Shown: one piece after another, positions 24,095 to 35,237 of the stretch | Numbering within the stretch: the first letter of the stretch is position 1 | Layout of the letters: each line of letters starts with the position of its first letter | Origin: Rachicladosporium sp. CCFEE 5018 | Taxonomy: Eukaryota > Ascomycota > Dothideomycetes > Cladosporiales > Cladosporiaceae | Assembly (NCBI GenBank): GCA_002077045.2 | Contig: KZ111191.1 | Span: forward strand, 7,631-71,630 | Direction: 5' to 3' | Length of the DNA stretch: 64,000 bases | Notes under the pieces: model-generated | Database searches by the model: none | What the model was told of the DNA's origin: nothing | Seen by the model: only the letters and a program-made list of their open reading frames with translations | Position numbers and translations under genes: made by a program

Positions 24095-24887
24095 CAGGCC
24101 CATCGCGACCTCACAAGCGGTAGCATAGTGGATCTGGACAAAGGCATATGAGTGGGCATGGGTAGGCATATGTGCATATGAAGCTGGGTATGAAAGGGTA
24201 GCTAGACATGAACATACAGGAAGTGCTAGTACAAGCAGAGATTGGCTGGAAGCTGCTAAGTGCAGTGGGAAAGCTGTAATAGAGTGACCTGATGCAAGGC
24301 CCTTCACCGTAGCCGCTTCCAGGCATTCCCTTGTCTCGTTCGTCTTTGATTTTATATGATCTCCATCCGGATGCTCTGTGGCGGGGTTTCGAAGTTTTAG
24401 TCATTTTCTTCCGCGACGCTACCCCTTCACGTCTCGGTGAAGACGAGACCATCCCGAGCGACAAATTTCACGCGAGACGGCAGCAGCAGCAGCAGCTGAC
24501 GATCGATCACCCAAGTCGCACGGCCGTCGTGTTGTCTTCGATCTACGTGAATGGAAAGAGTGTGGCAAGAATAGGCTGGATACTTCACTTACAAACCACG
24601 CTAACGATGTGGCGGATCGGACCGTCAACGCATCAAGTCCTTTCTTGTTACATTGATTCACCTGCCCCACGAACATCGAAACACAGCCATCTCGTGTCCT
24701 GTTGATCAGTCTTACTGCGCAGACTTGACCTCCGCTGTTCTGCAACATCTGCCACAAGTTGCAGCCCTCGAGGGTCTCCACGATGTATGCTTTCTTCACC
24801 TACACATAGCAGACCGGCGGTGACATTGCAGCCGCACCCACGACTGAGGGTGCGGAGAAGAGCGCGCCAGACAGCGCTGGGTTTAAT
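24095..24887. other. Intergenic with a short CAG run
   Basis: About 790 bp with no supported gene. It includes a small (CAG)5-type run near 24480-24498 and a stretch of repeated CATATG motifs around 24140-24180, both within the likely 3' region of the Boi-type gene or the promoter of the next gene. Confidence 0.4.
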
Positions 24888-25613
24888 ATGCCCAATCCGC
24901 ATCAGTACAGTCTTACCACGTAGGACCTCGTGAAAGGTGTCAATGCTTTGACATTGGCCTCGACCTCCCCCGGTCCTTCGACCACTTCCGGCCCCTCGCC
25001 AGGACCCCAGTCTTTGAGCATTCGAAACCTCTTCCGACTGCCACTGGAGCTACGCGAACAGATATATACCCACTATTTCGACAACAATCCACCCAAATGG
25101 GCCGCACTCGATCTTTTCGCCACGATACCGTTACATCGGCAACACCTCCCACCCATCAACCTCTTGTTGTCCAATCGTCAACTCCACCACGATTGCGCAC
25201 CTGCCCACGATAGAATACTCACAAACACCTGGGCTCACAGACGCTACTTCCTGATGAGCGTGGGCCGTACGAGCCGCAACAACCCCCCTGTCCTGCCAAC
25301 AAATTTCGCACAACTCTCTCGCATCCTTCTGCTCTCGCGTCTGCGCGTCTACCTCTCTGTCGTCAGCTCGCATGGTGGCCTCCAGTCTACTATCATCACC
25401 GACGCTACGTCCGACGACATTGTGAAGATCACGCCCACACAGGTCGAGCAATGGCGCGGCTTTGAGCGCGACAGAGAGATGAGAGACATACGGATTGACG
25501 TTGCCGAGAAGGAGCAGTGTGCGATCATGCTTTCGAGATCGCTGCCTGCGATCACAGATGGTAAGATCGATCTCGAGTGGCTTCTTGGGGTGTTCATGGG
25601 ATTCAAGCGTTGA
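24888..25613 (+). CDS. F-box-like fungal protein, copy 1 (start uncertain, in-frame TAG near the start)
   Basis: The conserved body runs from about 25017 to the stop at 25613: an F-box-like opening (NLFRLPLELREQIYTHYF), then PPINLLLSNRQLHHDC, an aromatic patch AHRRYFLMS and a C-terminal TDGKIDLEWLLGVF block. From 24924 the frame is open but has no ATG before the conserved part. The nearest in-frame ATG is 24888, separated from it by a TAG at 24921-24923 (CAG to TAG would be one change). An upstream exon ending before ACGTAG is the alternative. The protein would be about 230-240 residues. Function unknown; F-box-like proteins often select targets for ubiquitination. A damaged paralogue lies directly downstream in the same orientation. 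Confidence 0.55.
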
Positions 25614-26078
25614 ATGGAGGAGGGAGAATAAGCAGACTAACATTTCACGCTCGTGCTGCACGAGGTCATTGGGCAGATGTGACATTGTCACTGATGGAGG
25701 CGGCGGCCAAACAATGACCCAATCTTGTTCGAGTCTGTCGGATCTGACTGTGGGGAGGCCCTTTTTGTGGGAACCTGAATCCGACAGCACTATTTGGGGG
25801 ACAGTCTGCTGCTGCTCAAGCTCAGGTAGTGCTTACGCTTCTCTACATTGTATCGTTCCATGTCACGCCACTCAAGATTGCGCTCCATTCACGCCGATCG
25901 CCTGCTCATAGAATTAAATACCCTCCCTTTCACCCATTCGGGGATCGCGACTGCCTCATGGACTGGAAAACATCGACCTTCACTTACAATGTGCGGCCCG
26001 TTCCGCCTCAAACATCTCCTCTGATTTTCCGCTCGTCCTGTTGATACTCGTACATTACCATAAACAATCGCTTACGCT
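25614..26078. other. Intergenic between tandem paralogues
   Basis: 465 bp separating the two F-box-like copies. No coding signal; presumed 3' UTR of copy 1 and promoter of copy 2. Confidence 0.45.
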
Positions 26079-26815
26079 ATGACTTCCTCGGTCTCACCAG
26101 GCGCGATACTCCAGACCTCCGCAATGCTCGCACTGATGCACGATCAACGTGCGCAGCAGGCAGCTTCGGCTGTCGCCCACCACACTACCAGCGCCCCTCG
26201 CTTCTTCAAGCTGCCCGCCGAGGTCCCCATCGAAATCTACACCCTCCGTGTCACTGCGGATTCATCTTGCGCGATCCTCGACATCGGCCTCCTGCCCAAC
26301 CTTCTCAAATACCACCCTCCGCCGATGGGCCTCGTTCTCGCCTCTCGAGCCCTCCACAACGATAGTCTTCCGCATGTCCGTCAGGCACTGGGCGAGCTCT
26401 GGTCGGCACGCCGGTACTTTCTCAGGCTCGACACTATGTACTACCTCAAGTCCAGCACTTCGCCTTCCAGCTACGTTCCCATCGCGGCGAAGCTTGGCCA
26501 CTTTCTTGCAGATTACGAGCCTCAAAGTCTCCTTCATTCTCAAACCGCACATTGATCGCTCTAAGATCACCCTTGAAGTCTCAGCCCGGGTCCCGGATAA
26601 GTGTCTTCAGGGTCACTATCATGGCAGGCTGCGAATACGAGGGTTGCCTTATCAGTCATTGCAAGGCTTCTACTCGACATGACACGTTCATAAAGTGCGT
26701 GGAGTGGTGGATCGGCGAGGCTGTGATATCTCGCGGGCCGCTTGTCGACAAGGGAAAGATTGATGTGGAGGGTTGTTTCCGCGTGTTCTTCAGACTATGG
26801 GGGACGCTTCTCTAA
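26079..26815 (+). pseudogene. F-box-like fungal protein, copy 2, broken by frameshifts
   Basis: ATG 26079 opens a frame whose parts match copy 1 in order: RFFKLPAEVPIEIYT (copy 1 NLFRLPLELREQIYT), PPMGLVLASRALHND (PPINLLLSNRQLHHD), SARRYFLRL (AHRRYFLMS). Near 26513 the match moves to the next frame: AKLGHFL then QITSLKVSFIL, against copy 1 AQLSRILLLSRLRVYLSV. The final block KGKIDVEGCFRVFFRLWG (copy 1 DGKIDLEWLLGVFMGFKR) is in the third frame, ending at 26815. So at least two frameshifts separate conserved blocks, and no canonical intron explains the first. This is a tandem duplicate in decay, although undetected introns could rescue part of it. Confidence 0.6.
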
Positions 26816-27054
26816 TGCAGAAGAGACTATGAATGTGAATCTATTCATGGTGCTGACGTTATGCTGAGGCATGAGCAAGACAAGGATCATAGAAGAAGAC
26901 GTGCATCGCAGACTCGGAATGGTCACTAGAGGGAGACCTGGATGCAATGCTTCAAGTTGCAGAAGCGGAAGAAGAGCGGTAGGAGAGGTGGACAGGTCGT
27001 CGTGAGATCTGGATCAGAGGGTGGAGCCAATGAAAGATACTGTTGCGTTACTCC

Positions 27055-29298
27055 CTACTCCTCATCCTCCTCCGTCGTCTCCCCCTCTAGCAGCATCCCT
27101 CCCTCCCCATCTTCCTCCCCCATCTCGTCATCTTCACTCCCACCCCCCACCTCCTCTCCCCGTCTACTAGCCTTCCCCTCCTTCTCCCTCGCCACCCGCT
27201 TCGCCTCCTCAACCCTCCTCGAATCCTCCAGCACCTTCGCCCTCGCCTCCCTGCCCTTCCTCTGCCCCACAAGAAACGCCCCAAGTGGCGACTTCTCCCA
27301 TTCAGTCTCTGCCAAAAAGCTCTCGACGCCTCTCCGGTTGTTAGGCGCGAAATCGACTTTCGCTCGCCTCTCCTCGATGAACTTCAAATTCGACTCGAGT
27401 TTCTGCACGAGGAGGGAGATCAAGGTATTGAGTTTCTGGTTCTTGTTTCCGGATGTACGATGTGAGACGTCTTTTAGCCAGCGCTTGAGCATGATGATGA
27501 CTGGGAGTGCGAGTTCGGGGAAGGCGATGGACTTTGCCCAGAGGCCGAAGAACTCACCCAGCAGCTCGGCGACTTGCTCGCCAACGCCATCTTGGTAAAC
27601 GCGCGTGCGGAGGTAGGATTTCGGCGCTCGAATAGAAGTGGTGAAGTCTAGCGGTTTGAGCGTAGAGGTCTTGGGGGCTTTGCGCATTTCGGCGCTGGAG
27701 AGGACTTCGTAGAGGGCAGCGGCGAGGGGGATGTAGGTTTGCGTTGCGTTCGAGATCCGTAGTAAGGCGCGGATGAGAGCGAATCGAAGTGGAAAGTAGG
27801 TGGCGGTTGGGATCAATCGTAGCGCACCTAGCGTGACTTGCACGAGAGGGTAGATCAGCGGGCGGAGAGGTGAGTCAGCAGCTGAGGCGTGGGCTGCAAG
27901 CACACGCGACCAGCAGTCTAGGCTGTGCGTGTACTGCCAGTTGTAGACTTGCTTGTAGGCTTCGTTCGCATTGTGGGTGATGCTTGTACGTAGGTGAATG
28001 GCGAGCTGGCGGATGAAAGTGAAGGCTGTGGTGTAGCCTACACTTGGGTCTAGGCCCCAGAGTTCAGCCCCAGAGTTCTTCATGAGATTCACGCCCGCCA
28101 GTGTGTGAACTGTTGTAGCGCGGGAGGACTTGACGAGTGCGGTGTATGTTGCTTTCAGGACGTTCTCGCGGATGCCGGGATCGCCTAGGACTGTGAGACG
28201 ACGCATGATCAGGAAGGCGGCAATGCGAGTTGCTTCTGGGGTTGATGGAGTCGACCAGACTGTCGTCACTGCCCGCGAGAGATCGCGCACTATCTTCTTG
28301 AAGGAGAGCAGGTATGGCAGGAGGGGCAGTGTAGAAGTCAGGGTGAGTCGCAAGGTGGACGGATCCGTCAAGTTGTCCAGCAGGTGGGTGATGCTGGCCA
28401 TCTGCGAGCGCAAGATAGGGGCCAACGTCTTGAACTTCTTGCCCTCAGTCGAGACGTGCAGCTTCCCAGACTTGCTTTCTTGGACTGGCAGGTGATGTTG
28501 CATGACTTCAGGCACATGCTTCAGTGCGACCGTGAGGAGTTGGTGGTAGACATTCGGATCCGAGATGGAGTACTTGAAATCCTTCTCCTCGTCGTCTGAC
28601 ACATGTGCAGCCACTCGGAAGGCCAGAACAGTCTCCTTCATGGCGCGAAGCGAATGCTGCTCCGTCATCGCATCTGCCCACTTCTTGACGACAGCCATCT
28701 TCAGCTCCTTGCTATCACCTTCGAGTCCCTCATCGCCAGAGTCGCCGTCGCCAGCCTTCCTCTTCTTGCGCTTCGGCCCATCGTCGTCGCTCAGATCACC
28801 AATGTCAAGATCGGCGTCAAGCAGCTCAGGCTCGTTCTCTTGCAAGTACTTGTGGAAGTCGGGGTCATTCTCGGCCAGTGCTTCAAGTTGTCGCATATGC
28901 TCCTCGGGGTCATTGTCGTCCTCGCTGTCTGATCCCGAGTCCAAGTCGACTTGCAGCTCTTCTGCCGACTCGCTGCCTGAGCCCTCCTCCGCAGGCTGCT
29001 CGTCCCGCTTCCGCTTCTTCTTGCCATTTGTCTGCGCCTCAGGAATCTCGAATCCACCCTGGAAGAAGTCGTCCACGCTCATGGACTGGAAAGCGTGCGC
29101 ATCTCCGCTCGCCTTTGGCTGGGCAGACAGTGTCGCAGCCTCGACCGCCGCAGCACCGCCGTTCTCCTCCACCCTCCGCGCCGCCTTCTTAGCCTTGAGC
29201 TGCTGCTTCTGCTTCTGCTTCTTCAGCCCATTGCGGCGCTCGAGTGTGTCCTTGAGATGGCGCTGCTCGAACTTCTTGGTCGCCTTCGCTTGTCCCAT
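27055..29298 (-). CDS. NOC2: Nucleolar complex protein 2 (Noc2)
   Basis: A single exon. The start is taken at ATG 29298 (MGQAKATKKFEQRHLKDTL, a typical Noc2 opening); the open frame extends 18 codons upstream but without ATG. Length about 747 residues. Order: basic N-terminus, acidic/basic low-complexity part with nuclear-localisation-like KKRKRDE, then the conserved Noc2 core (KYLQENEPELLD, LRAMKETVLAFRVAAH, YNWQYTHSLDCWSRVLAAH, PLIYPLVQVTLGALRLIPTA, FPLRFALIRALLRIS, PVIIMLKRWLKD) and a charged tail. Noc2 pairs with Noc1 and Noc3 to drive maturation and nuclear export of pre-60S ribosomal particles. It is arranged head to head with NUP85, with only about 160 bp between start codons. Confidence 0.95.
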   Translation of the reverse strand: MGQAKATKKFEQRHLKDTLERRNGLKKQKQKQQLKAKKAARRVEENGGAAAVEAATLSAQPKASGDAHAFQSMSVDDFFQGGFEIPEAQTNGKKKRKRDEQPAEEGSGSESAEELQVDLDSGSDSEDDNDPEEHMRQLEALAENDPDFHKYLQENEPELLDADLDIGDLSDDDGPKRKKRKAGDGDSGDEGLEGDSKELKMAVVKKWADAMTEQHSLRAMKETVLAFRVAAHVSDDEEKDFKYSISDPNVYHQLLTVALKHVPEVMQHHLPVQESKSGKLHVSTEGKKFKTLAPILRSQMASITHLLDNLTDPSTLRLTLTSTLPLLPYLLSFKKIVRDLSRAVTTVWSTPSTPEATRIAAFLIMRRLTVLGDPGIRENVLKATYTALVKSSRATTVHTLAGVNLMKNSGAELWGLDPSVGYTTAFTFIRQLAIHLRTSITHNANEAYKQVYNWQYTHSLDCWSRVLAAHASAADSPLRPLIYPLVQVTLGALRLIPTATYFPLRFALIRALLRISNATQTYIPLAAALYEVLSSAEMRKAPKTSTLKPLDFTTSIRAPKSYLRTRVYQDGVGEQVAELLGEFFGLWAKSIAFPELALPVIIMLKRWLKDVSHRTSGNKNQKLNTLISLLVQKLESNLKFIEERRAKVDFAPNNRRGVESFLAETEWEKSPLGAFLVGQRKGREARAKVLEDSRRVEEAKRVAREKEGKASRRGEEVGGGSEDDEMGEEDGEGGMLLEGETTEEDEE

Positions 29299-29461
29299 GT
29301 TTGCCGATTTCAGTGACGGGATCCTACGCCGGATATGAATCGCTTCTTCCAATCACCAAATCTTTAATCTCTCCAAAAAGTTCGTGAAGCTGCTCGGCTC
29401 GGTCGCACCCGCCCCCGAGCTCGGCTAACCTGCCACGACACGTCCACAGAAGCGCGTTTGT
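29299..29461. promoter_or_regulatory. Compact bidirectional promoter, NOC2 / NUP85
   Basis: Only 163 bp (or 226 bp if NUP85 starts at its second ATG, 29525) lie between two essential housekeeping genes on opposite strands. No TATA box is evident. The stretch includes the GC-rich cgcacccgcccccgagctcgg at about 29405. Confidence 0.55.
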
Positions 29462-32400
29462 ATGCGACCACAACGAACATTTGCACGCGGAGGTAATACC
29501 CAGTCCAGCATACACACAGTCGCAATGGTTGGCCTCGCTGACTCCTCAGACCATGACTTTCCCAGCACGCCACCTCGACCAGAAGACTCCTCCTTCTACC
29601 CAGACTCAACGACACCCTCGCAACCTCCACCAGCATGGGCTTCACATGTCTCCACCACACCCCTGGGCCCTCCACCGCGAAGCTCATTCAACCCCGGCAA
29701 TACCTTCTCGCGAGGCCGCGGAACACCGTTGAAGAGCTTCGCACTCCCAGAGAGCAGTCCACTACGAGAGGATGGCCAGGATGCTGAGCCGGATGTCGAC
29801 ATGGACGAGACCTTCATGTCCAAGGCCCCAGCGATGCGAAGGACTACCCTGGCAAGCTCACTGAACAGCAGCGTGCGAGGGCTGAAGCGAAGCAGAAGCG
29901 GGAAGCCGCAGCCGAGACAAGACAGCAGCATACCTACTATTGCGAAGGGTCTTGCCAAGCAGGCACGCCCAGCCAGACTGTTCGAGCCGGACACGCTCAT
30001 CATTGCAAGTGAGGAGGTAATCGGCGGTCTGGAGTCGCAGACGCAGGACGCCGGAGCGCAGGATGGGCTCGAGTCTGCATTGGCGAAGGGCTGTTCATCA
30101 TTGGCCGGCGCATGGGTTTCGGCAGCAGCGCCCTCGACGAAAGAGGCTTCAGTCGGACCCGCGAAGGATGAGGCGCTGGCGAACGCGAGCTACATCGGCT
30201 CTCTGATGCTACAGCTGCATCACCCACACTCTGCGAAGGCACATCGCCTAAATGCGGACGGCAGGTATGGCAGGAAATCATTGCTTCCTGCATCGCCCAC
30301 TCATGCCACCACGCTACCTCGCGCACTACTTGATTGGCTGAACACACACCACAATCCATTCCCAGACGACTACAACGACATACACCTGCATCAGCCTGCG
30401 CCATCAGACAGTGATAGCTTTTGGGACGTTGTGTACGCTACTGCTCTGCGTGGAAAGTTCGAGCGCACGATTCGGCTGCTCAAAGACGCAGGCTGGGAGC
30501 ATGCTGTCACAGCTCTCGATGATGGTTCAGAAGACCCCGGCTATAGAGGGAAGCAGCTGGACAACACGCGTCTGATGGTTGCTCGATGCACGTCCATCCT
30601 CGAGGCATGTCCAGCACTGACTGACGGTGACTGGGATATCAAAGGGCAGGCATGGTCGCTCTGCCGCCAACGTCTTTCGCGAGCCGTGCGGGAGCTGGAA
30701 GAATTCGCGGAAGGTGAAGGCCAAGAGCCGGAGCCGCCACAGCGCGACAACATATTTGCTGCATCAGCAGGTGACTTTGGTGGCACAATGAGTCTCAGTG
30801 CAGCCAGCAAACGAGCTGAGAGTAAGGTACCTTTCACCATCGTGACGAATCTCAAGACGCTGTACGGCCAGATCATGGGCAAAATCGACGAGGTTATCCT
30901 ACCTTCACAAGACTGGCTGGAAGCGAGCATGTATTTGACAATATGGTGGGATGGCGAGGAAGACGGTCCTCCGCCAGCCGCCCTCGGTCGCAGTGCTATG
31001 CGAAAGAGTATTGCGCAAGGGCAGCGGGCTCGTGAAATCGATGTCACACCTTTGACTGCTTATCGTCGACGACTCGCGGATGCTGTAGCGCTCGTTACGG
31101 ACGATCCCGAGGATCCAGTTTTTCAAGTCGATACTACGCGTCCCGTGCACGTGGCACTCGCCTGCGTGATGGAAGATAACATCGAAGGCACGCTCGCAAT
31201 CATGCGGTCTTGGTCAATCGTCATCACTGCTGCGGTGACGGAAATGGCAGCATTCGGCGGTTGGCTACCACAAGCAAGACCGCGGAGTAAAGAGCTACAG
31301 CGTGGCTTCAGCAGCGAGGACCTGATGGTGCTCAGTCATGGTCCTGGTGCCGCGCAGCCTAGTGGTGACGTGACAAGAGACGCAATTCTGACCGAGTATG
31401 CGGATCTACTCGCTGAGAAGGAAATGCTGACAAACCGAGCTGGACTGGTCAAGGAGGGCTGGGAGCTAGCTGTAGCTGTGCTAGGACGTCTGGACGACAC
31501 AGCAACCGCGCAGCGTAGGATCGGTCAACTACTAGGCGAGATCGATATTGCAGACGATGAGAGAGCAGAGAAAGTGCTTAGCTTGTGCAGTGACCTCGGG
31601 CTCGCTGACGAGTCGCGAGTCATCGCTGAGGTATACAACACTGTACAAGATTATTATACAGCAATCGCTAACGTTCCATCCAGCGCTACGCAGACACTCT
31701 TGCATCCACCTCGCAGTCCTTCGGCCCTGCCCTGCTCTTCTACGCCCGCGCCTACGCGACTGCAAAGCTCACCTCCACCCTTTGGCACCTCTCTTCCCTG
31801 TCTCTACTGCACAGCACCGCTATACCGTCTCCTTCAACGCTCGACGCAACACTGAGCGGTCTGCTCTTCCCGCCCCGACCGGCGCTTTCCCGACTCGCAA
31901 CCCAGGATCCTTCAGCTGCTACCCTCCTTTCCAAAGCTCTGAGCGGCTACGCCACCCTCCGCGTCTTCTATGCCCTACGCGACTACGACTTCCTACCTCC
32001 CACATCTCCCGAGCGCAGCGCAGAGTCATCACGACCACAAGCTCGCCAACGCTCCGCGGCTGCCATCCTCATCGCAGCACTCTCAAGCGCAGCAGACTCC
32101 ATCCGCGGCGGTTTGTTCGACCCCTCAGTCCAGTCCGCCATCTCGTACGACGCGATCCTCGTCCTTCTGGCGGAAACTTTGCCCTTCTTCGCCGCCTCCT
32201 CAGTCTCTGCTAAAGGCAACAAAGGCGCTAGGATCTTCACGCAAGACCACCTCTTCACCCTTCTTCGCGTCGTCGAAGACTTCACCTCTTCGCCTAGCCG
32301 GATTCAAGAAGGTGCAGAAGCGCTGCTGAAGGCTACAATCGATGCGTACACCACACACAGCAACTCGAAGATGACCCGCAGTCGTTCGAATCTGTTGGGC

Positions 32401-32658
32401 AAAAGTCGTAGTGACTTGTCTTCGAATGCTGGGCTTGGGGGGAGCTATGATATGTTGAGGGAGAGTTATATGATGGTTTCACAGGACTCCAGTCTAGGTG
32501 GCAAGGGCAAGGTTGGGGCGGGGGAGGTTGAGAGGGGCTGGGACTGGAGGAAGGGGGTTAGGGGGGCTGGGGGCGTGGATTTAAGGGGCGAGGATGTGGT
32601 GGGGATGGTGAGGTTGGGTATTGCGGAGAGTATGGGGAGAGTGTGGGGTGGTCGATAG
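29462..32658 (+). CDS. NUP85: Nucleoporin Nup85
   Basis: Exons 29462-31630 and 31684-32658 (intron 53 bp), 1047 residues; the second in-frame ATG at 29525 would give 1026. The N-terminal ~180 residues are disordered (FPSTPPRPEDSSFYPD). The conserved alpha-helical core includes LPRALLDWLNTHHNPFPDDYNDI, FWDVVYATALRGKFERTIRLL, DWLEASMYLTIWWDG, HVALACVMEDNIEGTLAIMR, TEYADLLAEKEMLTNRAGL and, after the splice, FGPALLFYARAYATAKL. These match fungal Nup85, an outer-ring scaffold of the Y (Nup84) complex at the nuclear pore. Splicing at GAG-gtatac joins ESRVIAE to RYADTLASTSQ and restores the helical repeat. Shares a short promoter region with NOC2. Confidence 0.9.
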
Positions 32659-32848
32659 ATCTACGAACTTTTGGAAGTTGAGGCAGCTCCGCGGTATTGC
32701 ACGGGACATACGCTTTGGTAGACGGCCGTTATGATTCTCTCCGCGCACAGGGGTTATCTATCTTCGATCAGCACAATCTTGCCCTCTCGCCCACACAATA
32801 TGACTCTAGCTTCCGCCTTCCAAGCCCACCTTCATCACAACACACCAC

Positions 32849-35237
32849 TTACTGGCTCCCCTGATCCACCGCCTTCTCCGGCGGCGTCTCCAATCCCTTC
32901 TTCTCCCTCTCCATCTCCTTCCGATCCTCCGCCTCCGCAGTCTCAGCCAGCGTCGCCCTTCCGTGAGTGACTGGCTTGCGCTTCCCAGTGACGTCGAGGA
33001 AGATGGCTTTGAGCGTCCGCGAACTCGTCTTCCTGCCCTCCCAAAGCGGGTAAATCCCCACGCAGCAGGCTGAGCAGAAGAGCCAGAGGATCCCGACGCT
33101 GACCCAGCCGGTGAAGAATTTCTTGCTGAAGACGTAGGCTGTGCCGTACATGGGCATTGGCCAGAGGAGTAGGAGGGCGAGGGTTAGGAAGACGGTCAGG
33201 GAGCGGGCGATCTTCGCAGCGCGCTGCAACTTATGTTGTTCTTCGCGGTCGTCTTCTTCGGAGTGCGCTGAGGCGCCGGGGACGAGTTCGAGGTCGATGT
33301 CTGCGGCTGCTGCGAGGTCGGAGTCGTCTCCCTTGCGGATGGCTTTCATGGAGAGCCAGTCGTACTTGGGCGTCCGTAGGGCGAAGGTGAGGACGGGCAC
33401 GAAGATCAGGGGTGATAGCAGAGCGACGACGTTGCCCGCCAACATCGGATAGCTGCAAGGGTGTTAGCAGCGCAACAAATCTTTGAGTGAGCGAGCACTG
33501 ACTTGGCTCCCGTGGAAGCGACAGACAGGTCGCCGCTTTGCTTCTTTGCTGTCACCAGCCAGGCTATCAACGAGCACACGAGGGCCAGTGGTGGTGTGAA
33601 TGTGGCGGCTGCCCAGGATTGACCAGCCCAGGTCAATGTCAAGGAAGATGGTATGACGGCGCCGGAGATGATGACACCCATCTGAATCAAGAGTCAGCAT
33701 TACTTCCTGTCTTTCTCCTCTTTCTTCCCTTACCATCAAGTAAAGAAATCCCATAGATATGCCGGCGTAATGTAGACCAGTACTGAACGCTGCCATGATG
33801 ATTGCGTACACGATACAGCTCGCATGAGACATATATATGAGCCTCTTTCCACTTGCGCCAGCATTGATGTAGGTCTGGTAGATGTCATAAGTCCAGATCG
33901 ATGACACCGCAATCAGCTCAGCGGACATCGCAGACGTCACAGCCATGAAGATGAGCAGGAGAGTTGCCGCCGCACCACCTTTGCCAAGAAGAGCTACGGC
34001 AGCGTTCGGGAGGACTAGTCCAGCGGAAACATCTGCAGCGAGCATGCGGTCTGGGAAGGTCGGGAACACTGGGTTCGTCTCGAGTGCCAGTGCGGCCAGT
34101 CCCATCGTGGTAGCGCAGAGCCAGGGAATGGCAAACCATGACAGCCCTCCCGCGATATATCCAGGCAGCGCGTGGATTGGAGAGGCGGCAATGGCCTTGT
34201 TGTAGTAGCCATTGTCCAAGAAGACCGTTCCGAAGTTGCCAACGAGATTGATCACGAAGAAGATAGCACCCTCCTGCGATCGCATGGTCAAGTAGCTGCC
34301 CTCCGCATTCCCAGCAACAGGATGACGCTCGGCCGCGGCGACGAGCAGGTCGTACACAGCTCCCGGGGAGCCTAGAACGTCCGAGGTAGCGTATGTCGTG
34401 AAGGCGAAGAGGAAGATGATGATCAGGATCATCACCGTGTGCACGTAGTCGGTCAGGAAAGTGGCTTTGATGCCGCCGAACATTGTGTACAGCACCACGC
34501 CGACTGGGAGGAGGAAACATGCGGCGGCTGTTGGGACGCCGGTCAGAGAGGTTACGACAGCGGAGCCGCCGGTCAGGAGCATAGCTATGATCACGTCAGC
34601 CATTGAGAGGCCGCGGCCTACGATCTTGGTATCACTGACCCGTTACGAGGATGTTCTGCGCGAAAGTTAGCGCAGCTACGAGGAATTGACCTCCCGGACT
34701 ACACTTACAGTCATGAGACCGAACGTGATGTATACACCGTGTGTCTTCGGGCCATAGCGAGCCTATACTGGGATCAGTGACGTTCAGGGAGTCGAAGGGG
34801 ACAAGTCAGAGCATACCCGAACGACCTCGAGGAAGGTATGGGCATTGGGAGCCTGGCAATAGTCAGTCGCCAGCTCCACCTCATGAATCAGGCCCACCCA
34901 CCTTTCGCTTGACCTCAATAGCCAATGTAGCGAACAGGATGACCTGCACCGTAGCTCCACTGGCATACCAGAAAGGTCCAGAGACACCATAGTTGTACGC
35001 CACACTCGAGGATTGCAACAGCGTTGCTGCCCAGGTCCAGGACGAGACGACGGCCGAAGACACCAAGCCCGACTTGACCGTACGTCCGGCGGTCGAGAAG
35101 GCCTCCGAGGTCTGTAGCTCGTTGTTGTATCGACGTAGAACGAACGTCGTCAACATCATCCCGAAGGCAAAGGCAAAGCCCAGGCCGATGATAACGCCAT
35201 AGCCTACGGCCTGGCTGAGGGGAGGGACGGACGACAT
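32849..35237 (-). CDS. DUR3: Urea/polyamine transporter Dur3 (sodium:solute symporter family)
   Basis: Seven exons: 35237-34902, 34852-34817, 34762-34709, 34655-34640 (16 nt), 34584-33734, 33681-33503 and 33452-32849, all in frame; 691 residues. About 15 membrane segments. Diagnostic blocks: SQAVGYGVIIGLGFAFAFGMM, RTVKSGLVSSAVVSSWTWAATLLQSS, GPFWYASGATVQVILFA, MLLTGGSAVVTSLTGVPT, MFGGIKATFLTDYVHTV, DNGYYNKAIAASP and NYPMLAGNVVALLSPL. These are characteristic of Dur3, the high-affinity proton-coupled urea (and polyamine) importer in the plasma membrane. The gene is intron-rich near the 5' end, with very small exons of 36, 54 and 16 nt. Expression is usually under nitrogen-catabolite control; I did not identify specific GATA clusters. 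Confidence 0.94.

Noticed and set aside
24480..24498. Short CAG run
   Set aside because: Only about five units; ordinary for such GC-rich sequence and not in a supported gene.
28565..29338. A 257-codon serine-rich plus-strand frame
   Set aside because: It is the antisense shadow of the acidic, low-complexity part of NOC2.
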